A stretch of 64,000 nucleotides of DNA from Lingula anatina (GCF_001039355.2 NW_019775534.1:170533-234532), one strand, 5' to 3'; shown: positions 48,325-61,445, counted from the first letter of the stretch. Translations and numbers: made by a program. Notes: generated by a model not told the origin, from the sequence alone.

Positions 48325-48494
48325 TAGATCGACCTAACTCCCTGGGGATTCACGCTAAATTGCAGTCAGCCGAGCGGGCACCATAGTTAATTACACCCTT
48401 ACAGCTTTTAGTAGGCGGGACAGACGCTTAAGCCGGCCAAGCTGACAGTAATCTAGTGAGACTCCCCACAGGGATAGATCGCTCTAAAAATCTA
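48325..48494. mobile_element. Inverted-repeat element with about 65-bp arms
   Basis: The left arm agatttagatcgacct...ctccctgggga...attgcagtcagcc is the inverse of the right arm ggccaagctgacagtaat...actccccacagggatagatcg. A third, direct copy of the right arm is at 48988-49060. Confidence 0.6.
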
Positions 48495-48987
48495 TGGAAA
48501 TGGGGTGTAACACTGTATCCACTTACTCATCACCAGCACAAGTGCCCGTGTCCAGCTCAGGTAGGTCATGGTAAGAGGAAATCGGATAATCTCAGCGGAA
48601 AATTGAGCAAATTCAGGGGTAAAGAGGGCATGTTGCTTCAGGTCTAGTGACTTTTTGAAAGAAATAAAAGAATTTATCTCGCTATCGCTGATATTAAACA
48701 AAAGAAATACGCAAACAACGAGTTAGCGACTCAAACCACGATTATATGGTGCGAACGTATTTAGATAGTAGTCGCGAACATCACGGTGCAAATCGCGAAC
48801 TGTCAATCCGATCACCTATCTAATCGGATCGTTCCGTATGTGCCAGAGATTGTTGTTGTGGAAAGGAAGCGAATATACTTGAAGGATCTTCTTTGGGATT
48901 TTTTATCCGGGCATTGCAGAACCTGGGTTTTGCAAATTCTTTTTAAGGGTTAAATGAAGTACATTATATACTTTAGGTGACAGATAT

Positions 48988-49060
48988 TTAAGCCGGTCAA
49001 GTTGACAGCAATTTAGTGAGACTCCCCAGGGAGATAGATCGATCCAAATATCTGTGGGAA
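48988..49060. repeat. Solo arm of the 48325-48494 element
   Basis: aagccggtcaagttgacagc...gtgagactccccagggagatagatcgat matches the right arm of the nearby element at 48431-48494. No opposite arm is visible. Confidence 0.6.
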
Positions 49061-51324
49061 TGGTCCCTTAGTTATGTCTCCACAGACCACCAAACGGGGG
49101 AGGGGGTGAAGAGGAAGACGACCTAAAAAAGTCTGAAGAGCCTAACATTACAACAGGTTCTCCCTTAATTACGATCACCGCAAGTCCACCGAACAATGTC
49201 TCTTCGGGAATTAGTGCTAAGGTCTTGTGTGACATTGCTACGGGCTAATGGTTGCATAATTTTGCCAAAACTTTCAGCCTCACAAAAGAATCTACGGAGG
49301 CCATGCACAAAAAGGAACGTACGGTCAAGTGTAACTTAGTAGGTTTTATGCGTCACATAAACGAAGTATAGAAAAGTTTGTATAGAGTATTTCAAGTTTA
49401 GAAAATAAAGACTGAACTCCCAATTAAAAAAACTGAGAAAACGGTTGCTTACATGATTATTTTTATTGATGAAATATGTATATTTACAGGCAATTTATTA
49501 CTGTACATCGCTAGAATGTGGAGAAAGCCCCAGATTGTGTTGGCTGCGACTGAATCTCACCAAACACAATCTGTATGCCTTTAAGATAAAACACTTCCGC
49601 TGCATAATAAATACCAATGTACATTACTACTTCGCAGAAACCAATTCACCTTTTGAAATAAATACAGTGATGTACTATAATTACAATGTTTCAATACAAT
49701 GAAGAATTTTACAATGTTGAGTAAATTTTAAAGTACACTTCCATATTTCCACGCATTTCTTAAATTTCATAATAAAGTATCTGGCAAAACGGGTTATTTT
49801 TGCACCCGTCCATATATTTGAACTCTTCACCCACCCCATGGATGCATTGTTCTATGGCTTATTATAAATATTTAATGCCTCAGATATAATATCATTGATT
49901 TGGATGAAAGCCTGAGTACATATTACCCTTGAGGTAAAACTGAAAAGAACATTTTGTCGTTGGTTAAAACACTTATAACTACTGATATGAAAGACCCATC
50001 AAACCAGTGTAATCCAACCAAGCCAATAATTTAAGTACATTTTACATTTTTGTATATGTAATATAACCACCATGAGTCAGCGAGGTGTATGTAATGAATA
50101 CAAAGCACCCATGGATGTCCCATACACCTTGCTGACGAGTGGTGTATCTGACTTTTACCATAGAAGTACTTCTATGCTTTTACCCAGGCATATGTCGTTA
50201 ATGAAAGACCCAGGTGTGGGAGCCATGCTCACTTATGCATGGTGTGCATAAGCGAAACCACTCCACATCTGGATGTTTTGTTTCCTGACATACATTGCAG
50301 TATAAGTCAGTACAATATATGTATCACACTTACCATTGTAGAAAAATATAAATATTTCATTTTTAATACACATTAAATTTGGAAAATCCAACCTCTTTCA
50401 CTAGCACCAAAGGCGATATGGTTTGGCTATATATTCAAGTCCACCCGAATTTTTTGGTATTATATTCTTCTTCTTAGTATTTACCTAGGCTTTGCAGATG
50501 TTTTTTGTCTTAAATTGTCAAATGTTTTGCTTTTCCTAATATTCCACCTTTCCAGAATTTCTCATTTTCAGACACTCAATGCAATTTTCTGATGCAAAGC
50601 AAACCAATTTCTCAAAATTTTTGATTCCATATTTTTAAATATTTCTAGGAAGATCATACATCTGTGTGGTTCAAATATATCAAGTATTTACTATAACATA
50701 AAACCATCTTTTTGTAGTTTATCTTAGACAAGGTGAAGACAATTTCNGTTAAAAACCGCACAGGCATCCTGATAATGGAAGGGTTTTGACTGACCTGCGA
50801 TTCTCGGAGTGTTACTTAAACTTACAGAATAAAAGTTTCTCGTTGTCTCAGAAACTCCGGGTAATTGACATGCACTCCTCATGTCCAATATCCATAACAT
50901 TAATACTCTCCATTGTTAACATTTCCTCAATTTCTCAACAAACCTTGTAAAATATAAACAGCTATAACTGTCTGTTATCTCTTATTACTGTAATTGCAGA
51001 GGTACTTTTATTACTTATTTATTTATATGGGATATCTACGAAAATGAACGCTCGAGTATCGCAGTACATCTTTTCACTTGAACGAACTTTTTTTCTCGAT
51101 AATTCTTAACGATTTTTTTAAAATATCAAACGGATCTATATAAGGAGAAACAGTGAGCGTACTCATGGCAGGCGAAGCAATGCTCGAGTCCGATTTTCAA
51201 GCTGGGTCGAGTCAAAGACAACGTCATTGAAAAAAAAACACACACACACACACAAATGGAGCTCTTGTGTGCCTGGCCATAAAAACATTGATAATAAGCA
51301 AATGACTTATTAACATGAAAGCTC
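49061..51324. other. Intergenic region, no gene recognised
   Basis: Only short frames without homology. An inverted repeat at about 50072-50145 (gtcagcgaggtgtatg against catacaccttgctgac) is the one structure seen. A single N at 50746 is probably a contig join. Confidence 0.5.
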
Positions 51325-52258
51325 AGTGTTCGACAACTTAGGTTGTGTGATCGCCAGGGAGATGTGAAAGGATGCCAGTGACCACTAAGACTTATAACAA
51401 TGCTAAAACGTATATTAGTGCAGTTTCAACTGAGGATTAAGGGGATAAAGTAAACGTATAAATCAGAAATATTTAATTTTAATTTTTATCTTAATGTCTT
51501 ATTTATTTTTATTTTTGTTTTTTTCTCCACTCATGCTACTGGCATCAGAGTATTGATAACCCAAAGCCATGAAGAGAGGTGCCCGCTTATAATTATTACC
51601 TATACCAGTACACCTTTTATATGCAAAAAATATCCATTTGTTTCTACTGCCTAGTATAAGTAAATCAAGATTTTTTCATTTGACTTAGTGCTGCTCTCTT
51701 TCGTTTCGTAAAACAACAATAACTTGTTTTTCATTTCTCAGAATAAATACTCAGTTGATAACAAAATGTGTTTCACAGTACTGAGGTGGCTGTAGGCACG
51801 AAGTCCAGTGTATTTTCAATTGGCTCACTACAATTCACTGCAACCAAAACAATCATGCTCCCTCAGGCTGCCTCGAAAATGCAGTCACCCTACGCCCTAT
51901 TACATTACCCACATTTTGGATCAGTGTTTGTATACGCACGTACTACAGTGGCCTGCGAGAAGTTCACGACTACCTGTACCGGTTTAACGGACATCGTGGC
52001 CATTATAATTTTGGGGAGAAGGTATGTTGCTCAGAAATTGTCATCAAATATGCCTGTACATTTCGAAGTCACTGCTTAGTACTTATTACTCTTATCTTAA
52101 AATAAAATGATAAACAGGATAATCAAAATAAAAAATAGTAAATAAAATGTATATGTCAATAAGATATAATAATCAATTTTGCGCATCACTATCAAACACC
52201 ACCCCCTATGAACAAGTTGACAAGGAACGCCACCATGTGACTATATACCAACTAAAGG

Positions 52259-52265
52259 TATAAAA
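52259..52265 (+). promoter_or_regulatory. TATA box of the segment C cassette transcript
   Basis: TATAAAA with the same downstream sequence as in segment A (gcagaatttcgaaatttcg, then cattctacgcagacagatc). Confidence 0.6.
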
Positions 52266-52678
52266 TCGCAGAATTTCGAAATTTCGCTCATTCTACGCAG
52301 ACAGATCAGGAGCAACGAGAAGGATGCCATTTACTGCGCCCCGTATCAAGCAATAAGGACACAGGAGTCAACTCACGTTTCTCCGAATCTTTTCCTCATC
52401 CCAAGTCAACGCATCGCTCACCGGAGTCGTCTAGACGGTGGATTCGACGTTTCTCTAAGCTGGCCAGCTAAAACCTTCGCTTCTCTCCACGAGGAATCGT
52501 CGCTCAGGAATCTTCGCAGGATACGTCATCGGCTTTCTGCTGTTGTTGGCTTTATTTTGTAGTGTCATTGCATTTATTTCCATGCATTCCAGGTTTCTTC
52601 TATTACAGGTCCAGGAAGCAGAGTGCTGACATAGGTAGGCAAAGTCATTAATCCGTATTTCTTTCTTTTACCGGAAGT

Positions 52679-54700
52679 CCATTATGGCGATTCTCGATAG
52701 AGCTCCCACTGACAACTGCAAGGAGAAGAGGGNACAGAAAACCTTTAAAGGTAAGCCTGAATGCAAAATGCTGACATATAGAGGAAAATTCATTAATCCA
52801 TTTTTTATTTCTGTTAACAGAAATATGTAGAAAAGTTATTAACCCGTGCAGAGTGCTGATATTGTATGAAAAGTCATTAACCCGTTTTTCTTTTTGTTAA
52901 CAGAACTCGATTATGGTGATTCTCGATAGAGCTCCCACTGACAACTGCAAGGAGAAAGGGGCCACATCTACAATTCAGCTACTTCGACCAATCCTTAGTG
53001 CCAGCGAGTCCAGCCATGGTCTGTCTACGAGGTAGCTGCAATGGGGAAGCGTCCAGCGAATGTGACCATTGTCTGTCTACGAAGTGGCTCCATTGGGGAT
53101 ATGGCGTTTCACTGAGATGGAAAACCCTTAGAAGTAAGCCTGACTGCAGAGTACTAACATGGGTAAAGAACGTCATAAATCCGTTTTTATTTCTGTTAAC
53201 AGAAAACCCCTAAAGGTAAGCCTGAGTGCTGATTACTGACATATGTAGAAAAAGTCATTAATCCATTTTTCTTTCTGTTGACAGACATGTGTAGGAAACG
53301 TCATCAATCTGGTTTTTTCTTTCTGTTAACAGAACTCGATTGTGGTGATTCTCGATAAAGCACCCATTGACAACTACAAGGAGAAGAGGGGCACATCTAC
53401 ATACAGTAATCCTTGGTGCCAAAGAGTCCTGCCACGGTCTGTCTACGAGGTGACAATAATGGGGAAGCGTTCCAGACATATGGTGTTTCACTGAGATGGA
53501 AAACCCTCAGAGGTAAGACTGACTGCAGAGTACTAACATGGGTTAAGAAAGTCATTAATCCGTTTTTATTCCTGTAAACGGAAAACCCTTAAGGGTAAGC
53601 CTGAGTGCAGAGTGCTGACATATGTAGGAAAAGTCATTAATTAATTTTTTACTTTCTGTTAACAGAACTCGATTATGGCGATTCTCGCTAGAGCTACCAC
53701 TGACAACTGCAAGGAGAAGAGAGCCACATCTACACTTCAGCTACTTCCATCAATCTTTAGTGCCAGCGAGTCCTGCCACGGTCTGTCTACGAGGTGGCTG
53801 CAATGAGGAAGTGTCCAGCGAGTCCTGCTATGGTGTGTCAACGAGGTGGCTGCATCGGGGAAGTGTCCAGCGAGTCCTGCCTTGGTCTGTCCACGAGATG
53901 GCTGCATTGGGGAAGCATCCAGCGAGTCCTGCCATCGTCCGTCTACAAGATGGCTGCAATGAGGAAGCGTCCAAGGCATGTGGTGTTTTCCTGAGATGGA
54001 CAGCCTTTAAAGGTAAGCCTGACTGCAGTGTTCACATAGGTAGAAAAAGTCATTAATTCTTTTTTCTTTCTGTTTCGATAGAGCTCCCACTGACACGTGC
54101 AAGGAGAAGAGGGCCACATCTACACTTCAGCTACGTCCATCAACCCTTTGTGCCAGCGAGTCCTGCCACGGCCTGTCTATGAAGTGGCTGCAATGGGGAA
54201 GCGTCCAGCGAGCCCTGCCATGGTCTGTCTACGAGGTGGCTGCATCGGGGAAGCGTCCAGCGAGTCCTGCCATGGTCTGTCTATGAGGTGGCTGCATCGG
54301 GGAAACAGCCAGCGAGTCCTGCCAAGGTCTGTCTACGAGGTGGCTGCAATGGAGAAGCATCCCAGGCATATGGTGTTTCACAGAGATGGAAAACCCATAT
54401 AGGTAAGCCTGACTGCAGAGTGCTAACATAGGTAGGAAAAGTCATTAATCCATTTTTTTCTGTTAAAAGAAATATGTTGGAAAAATCAATAATCCGTTTT
54501 TTTCTTTCTGTTAACAGAACTAGATTATGGCTATTATCGATAAAGCTCCCATTGACAACTGCAAGGAAAAGAGGGCCACATCTACATTTAGATCAACCCT
54601 TAGTGCCAGCAAGTCCTGCAATTGTCTGTCTACGAGGTGGCTCCATTGGGGAAGCGTTCAAGCCATATGGTGTTTCACTGAGTTCTAAAACCCTTAAAGG
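52679..54700 (+). repeat. Tandem array of exon-like cassettes (segment C, 6 units) with 52-bp minisatellite
   Basis: Units begin near 52679 (acceptor changed to ccgg), 52904, 53333, 53666, about 54079 (truncated start) and 54518. The inner repeat tgccatggtctgtctacgag...ggggaagcgtccagcgagtcc has a period of 52 bp and reaches about four copies at 53760-53970 and 54150-54370. Because 52 is not a multiple of three, successive copies are read in all three frames, giving open frames on both strands. Confidence 0.7.
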
Positions 54701-55146
54701 TAACCCGTGTTATTGGGGTGAGAAATAGACTTAAATGATTTTTTCAGTTGCGGTCTTTACCATAAGCTTCTCACCTTACTGGCCATTGGACCTAAACTTT
54801 CCTAAAATCTTTTGGTCTAAATCAGGATTCACTGGTCCGAATACAAATTTCAATAAATTTGGATTGGATTGCATTTGAATATAAATTTAAAATATGAAAT
54901 TTAAAGACCTTGACATTTTTAGAATCATGGTATAACAGTTAAAAACTAAATCAAGTCAAAAGCTGTTTTGAAAATCATATGGTCTTAACACTAAATTCAT
55001 ACATTCTGAAAAATCTATTTGTCCAAACAATAATTAGTATGTCGCAGTCATTGATTACACAGAAAATAATAGAAATATTAATACAACAAAGGGTTGGTAA
55101 TTCAATAAACATTCTTAATAATAATTGGAATGTGTTACCGTTTTAG

Positions 55147-55297
55147 AGAACAAAAGAAAAGGAAAAGGAGATGAGACCCTGAAAACTCGCAACGTGAAAA
55201 CAAAGCGGCTGGACAGCAAGGAGTACAGCGACCTGATAGTGCTGGGTTTGCCTTGGAACAGCACAGCAGATCTTGCTCCTCAGTCAACATGTCACAG
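55147..55297 (+). pseudogene. TDP-43 (TARDBP) exon copy, segment C, frameshifted
   Basis: Reads NKRKGKGDETL...VKTKRLDSKEYSDLIVLGLPW. It keeps the NKRK start that segment A has changed to NKGK. A 10-base deletion after the LPW codons shifts the frame. Splice borders as in A (ttttag| and cacag|gtactc). A and C have decayed differently, so neither is likely to encode TDP-43 sequence under constraint. Confidence 0.75.
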
Positions 55298-56945
55298 GTA
55301 CTCATTGCTCCTCATTCAGATCACTGGGTCCCTTGAAAAAAGTATTTTAAGTTAGTCTTTACTTTTAGACGAAAAGGATTAAAATGGAGCAATCCAGGTA
55401 TTACTGGTATCAAACAATAGCAGTTTTGTTCTCCTCATAAAACTTTAAATTAGACCTTTTGGAAACCGTTATCTAGTCACTAAATGTAGACATTTGTTTT
55501 CTATTTACAATTTAAATTCTTAGTCCAGACATTTTAGAATCCAAAAGCTCTTTTAATTTGTCACAAACTTGCAAAAAAAAAAAAAATCACTCGCGCAAAA
55601 TATTTTGACTTCCTTTCTGCCAAATTTCAGATTTTCATCAGACCCAGTGCGACATGCGTGGCGTTGTCACTGGTCTAGAATACTGGGAGCTACTACTCCC
55701 CAACCTCGCCCTAAGTGCTGCGGTTGTGGTTCTAAAAGGCCATCGTACAGGTGAGCATGTATTTTCACTTGTTTATATTGTTTAGATCGTTAGACGTTTT
55801 TGTGATTCATATGCCTTCCCTTATACCTCTTATTCTTCAGTCACTTTCTTATTGTAGAATCTTAGCACTCTTCTAAATCATAATGTGATTTTCTTGTGTT
55901 GTGTTATAGAAGTGAAAATAAAATAAAATAAAAGTAAGTAAAATAAAACAAAATTAAATTAAATAAAAAGTAGTCATGTTAAGAACCATAACATAATAGC
56001 ATCAAAATACTACTATTAGTATTAACGGTGTGTAAATGCCAGTGAAATACATATTCTTTGTTGCAATTACTGCAAGCTTTCAATTGCTTTTCATACTTTA
56101 CATTACGTTTCATTTGTAGGCTACGACAGGGCAGTTTTCCAGAAATAATGCTAGAACGCAGAAACCATCAATCCTCGCCTAAATGTGCAAATGTGCAACG
56201 CTTTATGTCGCTAGCAACGAGCCCCTGTAGCCACTTTCATTGATGACCGGACATCCTAGCAGTCTTCGTTTTAAGGACACAGCTTGTCTGCAAAAAAATT
56301 AGAGAATGTGGAATGATGATGAAGAGCGATATACTGAATGTAAGAGGAATACTGGTACAACCTAATAATGTACTCAAGTCTTTTGGATATTGAGAATTTA
56401 TGCGCTTCACGGGTCACAGATACGAGTCAGGTGTAATTGCATTTAATAAGTTTTTTTCAGTTATGACAGTGGAACATTTTATTCCAATAACTTAAGAGAG
56501 CACCGAAGTTCAGGATGCTCATTCTTAATTCCATAAATGTTCAATTGAATAAGATGAAATGTGGTTCTGTGGGAAAATTTTGTCAACCTCTACAGTTATT
56601 ATTTAACGTTCAAATAGAATATGTAGTTGCTTTATCCACATTCCAAATGCAGATAAGTTTTCGCTCACAAAACACCACCACTTATGGTCGTCTGTGTTTT
56701 ATTTCAATCCTAGTGATGTTGTCAATTTTCAAATTTGTGCTGTTGATGATGTGGAGTTGTTCGTCAGTATAGCGTTTGAGAAAATCATAATCCGCACACT
56801 AACCTCAAGTAACCCTCACATCTTTGTAAAATCTTACTTCATGTAAATGTTTTTACATGAAGAGGTTTTACATTGACGGCTGGTGCAAGATCTATAATGA
56901 AATATTTTACGATTGAGAAAATATTTCATTATATGTCTTGTGCAG

Positions 56946-57177
56946 TCTGCTCCTCGTGAGGGATGGCTGGATGCATTCAGGCATCTCTCAAGATAGAGGA
57001 TCGCACATTACTAATATCACTAGTATTATGATTTTCTCAAGTGTTATAGCTGACAAATATATCCAGTTCATCACATATGCACCCTTTTCTCCGGACCCCA
57101 AAAGTCATATTGAAATTTACATGGACGGTCATACAGTGAAATATGTCGAAGCTTTATTCATTACTTTTATCATACAG
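56946..57177 (+). pseudogene. 240-bp exon relative, segment C, 8-base deletion
   Basis: Same borders as 40168-40407, but aagcaagcttgcttt has become aagcttt, shifting the frame after KYVEA. Confidence 0.4.
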
Positions 57178-59365
57178 GTAGTTGCGATTTCAGGGCAAAA
57201 TTACATTTGAGAAACTTCTGTTTTAAACGGTTATGTCAAAGTATAGTTTAAATCATTGAGGTGTCTGGGTAATAAACATATTACCTGAACTTTTTATACA
57301 TTTTATCATATAGAAGAACTATATTCAAGTTTTGATGGATGCTTTCAGTGTAAAAGGACCGAGTTTATTTATTTATGACTTATTAATATAAGTCTGTTTA
57401 ATTGTGTTAAGACTAGTAAATGTCTTAATTGTCTTTAGTACCTCTTTCAGTAGGAATAACGTACTTTGTTAAATTCTTGTGCTTCATCTTGTGTACCAAT
57501 ATAGTGTATGTAAAGAAAAGTATGTAGTCACGAGAGAAAATACAGTTGCACCATGTTGTCTAAAACGGGAAGATATTCTTGAACTGTAATGCCAATGAAA
57601 AACTGAACTGATGATATTAAAAAGACTGAAGTATCCGGGCGTGGGCACTTTCCCGGCATTCCCCACGAAGGGTTTAGACGGGTTTTTCCCCACGGCCCGA
57701 GAGAATTGGGTTCTACCATTTATTGATTCATTGCGTTTACATGATTCATTTATGATTACTAAAGTACTTTCTAAATTGAATGTTACTGTATTTAGAAGTT
57801 GAATAAAATTATATTTTCTAATTTTTCTTTTTATTAAAAGTAGTGTACAGATGGCAAAATAATCACCAGACTTACAAATTAAAAATAATTAAAAAATAAA
57901 AAGTTGTATGCATATGCGCGCGGCTTGTTTAATTATCGATTAGTCGAAATTCTTTTCATTTGCTCCTTATCTCACTAAAACTTGAGATTTGTCGATTTCT
58001 GCCACGTAGATTTCTTCCATAAAACCAGGCAATGTCCAGGTAATAAAACTGATTTTTGGTTTTGGAAATGAAGCTGCGGTGTTGCGTTACTTTTTTTCTC
58101 CGGGAGTAACTCGAGCAGATACCTAGACTTTCCTTAGTCGGATAGAGCCCCAAGAAACGACTATCTTAAAGAAATATATCACGCCGTGGGTGTAAGAATC
58201 CAGCACCTCTTGATGTTAAAGAAGGGGTATATTACATATAGGGGCGGATCCAGGATTTCCTAGAGGGGCTTCGTTTTTCTTGATCCTCACAAGAAATAAA
58301 AGAAGAAAAAAAACAGAACTTTTAAGTCATGGAACGATTCGAATTAAGCATTAAATAAATTAATTATAAATCAATATTTTGTCGCATACTCGATTGACAG
58401 ACCACATCTAAGATAAACTTACGCCATGATCAGCTATGGTTGTGTTAAGAGAGGCATTAATAGACAAGACAAAAAAAGTCAAATGAAAAGATCGAAAGTA
58501 GGTAGATGGCATTGAAAGTCAAAGGGCCCATTTTCAAAGTGATTTTGGGTACTTCTTACTCTTAGTAGAAAATTCCCGTTTAAATATTAAATTCTGCATA
58601 TTTCAAGAAAACTTATCACCGTTTACATCTACACAAAGGCAGCCAGTTTGGACATTTGATTCCAACCTTATATTTCAAATGAATGCAGCTACAGGTTAAA
58701 AAATCCATCCGTGTGAAATGCACCAAACACGTAAATTTGCAATTAAGTTTATTTCAGTCTAATTGGGCTGTTCGTCTATCCCCCTTCCCCCCATCCGCTA
58801 TTGGCCTTGAGACTAAACTGTGGTTTATGAAATTAATTCTACACTCAATTTATTATTAAATTATTTTAACGAAATAGAAATAACCAGTTAATAACTATAA
58901 TATTTTTCACAAACTGATGGGTAATCCCGATCGGAAATTCGCAAATTATTAGATATGTCTCGATTTGACGTTTCATGCAGAATATTCAGCCTATTTCCTT
59001 TTCAATTACAGTCTCGTCAATATTTCATACTGAATGTTAAACCGATATTTCAATGGAGGGATGATATTATGAAATCGCAATTTAAAGAGACACGTGAAAC
59101 TTGTTTTTGTCAACCCTCAAATTTTGAGTTCCATGCCCATATTTAGGCACAGGATTTACAGCATATCTTCACGCCGAGACACGATAACTTTATTACCAAA
59201 ACGATGGGAGACGAATTGAGAATCTTCAAAAAAAAACATATTTAGGAACGGTCCCTTTACTTTATCATTGTTGATAATTGAATTCAAATTGCGTTCATAA
59301 TAACAAATGAGTGGCCCTGAATGAAACGGAAATTAATGAGGAGATAATCATTATTAGTTTAAAGA

Positions 59366-59373
59366 TATAAAAG
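59366..59373 (+). promoter_or_regulatory. TATA box of the secreted cysteine-rich protein gene
   Basis: TATAAAAG 65 nt before the start codon, within a block shared with segment B. Confidence 0.7.
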
Positions 59374-59430
59374 CATTGGGTATTGTCCATATCCAAATCG
59401 TTCCTGCAGAATATAGAATTCAAGAGCAAC

Positions 59431-61410
59431 ATGGGCTCCGCTACTGTTTTAGGATTTGCGTTACTGGTATCACTGTGCAACGCTGGGGGTAAGTTTTCCC
59501 AAGGAGGTTAAAGTTGTTATGTTTTCTCGCGTTTTTATAAATTTCTGACTTCATTTTAATTTGCAGCCTCATCACGAAGCGCCAGGGAGGGCACGTTTTC
59601 TTGGTTTTTCCACCTGTTTTCTTTATAAAAATATTCCAGCAAAATATTAAACCCTGTGACAAGAGTGTGTCTGTTATAACTCCTTGGTAAAACCAACTTT
59701 CCACATCAGTCTTTTTAAGCAATATTCTAATAACGCGTATTTTTCCGGATAATCGTCATCGAGAATATACATTATTTGAACCGTGTCTACGGTGCTTTAT
59801 TTCGAAAGTCACTGATTGGCAGTAGGTCTATATACAGGCCCGTAGCCACCAATCTCAAAAGGGGGGTTCTTATTCTGAAAAAGTGGACCTTTTCCCATAA
59901 AAACTTTATGTACCTAGATCATATTTTATCCAGAGTGGACCTTTTCACAGCAAAAGGGGCGGTTCTTTCGAACCCCCCGAACCCCCCTGGCTACGGGCCT
60001 GATATATGTACGCTATATAATGACAAAAAAAGAGGAGGAGGAGAAGAAGAAGAATATTATTAAAAGCATAGCAACCGAAAGGTCGAAATTATACCAAAAT
60101 AGTAAAGCGATTATTTTTTTCTAAAATGTTTATACATTAAGATCATTTAAGAGCACGCTTCTAAATTAAGTTAACGAAAGCGAAATAAATATTGCGAGAA
60201 ATTAGCAATCTGATAATTAAATATCTCACCATGAAAAACATAAATTTATTATTGAAAATATGGATGGATGAATACTTGAATGAGTTGGAAGTCAATAAAG
60301 GCTTGAAATCAAATGAATAATAAAATAGCTGGTGTCTTGGTTATTCCGTTTTACCTTTTAGTGGTGAAGCGTTCCGGAACTTGCTCCCCGCTAGATCTTC
60401 AAGGGTGTACGCAACATCTCATTGATTTTGCCCAAAGTAAAGGACTATCCTTGGAAGCGATGTCTGGCAAGTATACGCCCTCAGCTCAAGACCTGAAAGA
60501 AATCTGCAAGTAAGTGTTGGAATTTCGGTATTTTTTTTAATAACAAGGGTTCTAATATAACTGCATGCATATCTAAAAGCAGCAGAGATTAAAAAAAATT
60601 AAAGTATTATTTATTTATTACAACATTTGATTGTCTATCTGTCTGTTTGTCTGTCTGTGTGTCTGTCAGCCTATCTGTCCGTTTGCCGGTGTGACGGGAA
60701 TAGTAGTTCTCTGGGACCGTAGACCGTTACCCATTACTTTATATAGGTAACATTCGTCCCATATACTAACCCCAATACTCTGACTAACCCTAACTTGTAC
60801 TAATCATATGGGACCCCGGACGTCCTTTCCCAGGACTACCACTCCTTTAGCACCGGTCTGTATATTATCGTCATTATTATTATATTTTTCCTCCTTTTAT
60901 TTTCTTTAGCATTTACCCGAGGGTTATTGAATGCATCGAAGAGGTAGCGAGCAGAGATTCGTGCGATCCGCAAGTTGCTAGGCTTTTCAGAGGGACGGCA
61001 GAGAGCTTGCAATCCAGTGTTAATGCATCATGTGGGCTGCTAGAGAGAAACTGTAAGTCTCTCTTTCTCTTTCTCTCTCTCTCTCTCTTTCTCTTTCTCT
61101 CTCTCTCTCTGAGGGTCCGTTTGTTATTTCCGTTACGAGTGAAGGTCACTTTTATTTCCTGAGATGCGTGAAACACTCATTTTATTTAGCATGATTCGTG
61201 AAGCACTCTATTTCCGCTACTCATGAATTCGGCTTTTTAATCTCCGCCCTTTGTGAAGCGAAATCACTATACAACGGCGATTCGTGGTTTTCAGGATTTT
61301 CGACGCGCACTTTCAGTAAGGTATGAATAAATTTTATTAAATGTGATTTGTGAATGTAGATTCTATATCTTGGAACTGTGATCACTACCTTCCCCCCCCC
61401 CAATGGGACC

Positions 61411-61445
<35 letters not shown>

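Larger units (their letters stand above)
51325..59695 (+). repeat. Segment C of the repeated locus (most complete copy)
   Basis: Contains, in order, a TATA promoter, six cassettes, the TDP-43 exon copy, the two exon-like pieces, the 240-bp exon relative (now 232 bp), and the promoter and first two exons of the cysteine-rich gene. Single N at 52733 removes part of the first cassette. Confidence 0.85.

Noticed and set aside
53737-54429. Frames of 66-101 aa on both strands in the 52-bp repeat region
   Set aside because: A 52-bp period rotates through three frames without stops, so these frames follow from the repeat and carry no separate evidence.
52679-54700. Regularly spaced repeats resembling a CRISPR array
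   Set aside because: Unit sizes vary from about 150 to 400 bp, the units end in eukaryotic splice sites, and no cas genes exist in this animal DNA.
60913-61176. Minus-strand 87-aa frame with Arg/Glu/Lys repeats
   Set aside because: It is antisense to exon 4 of the cysteine-rich gene plus the adjacent CT microsatellite.
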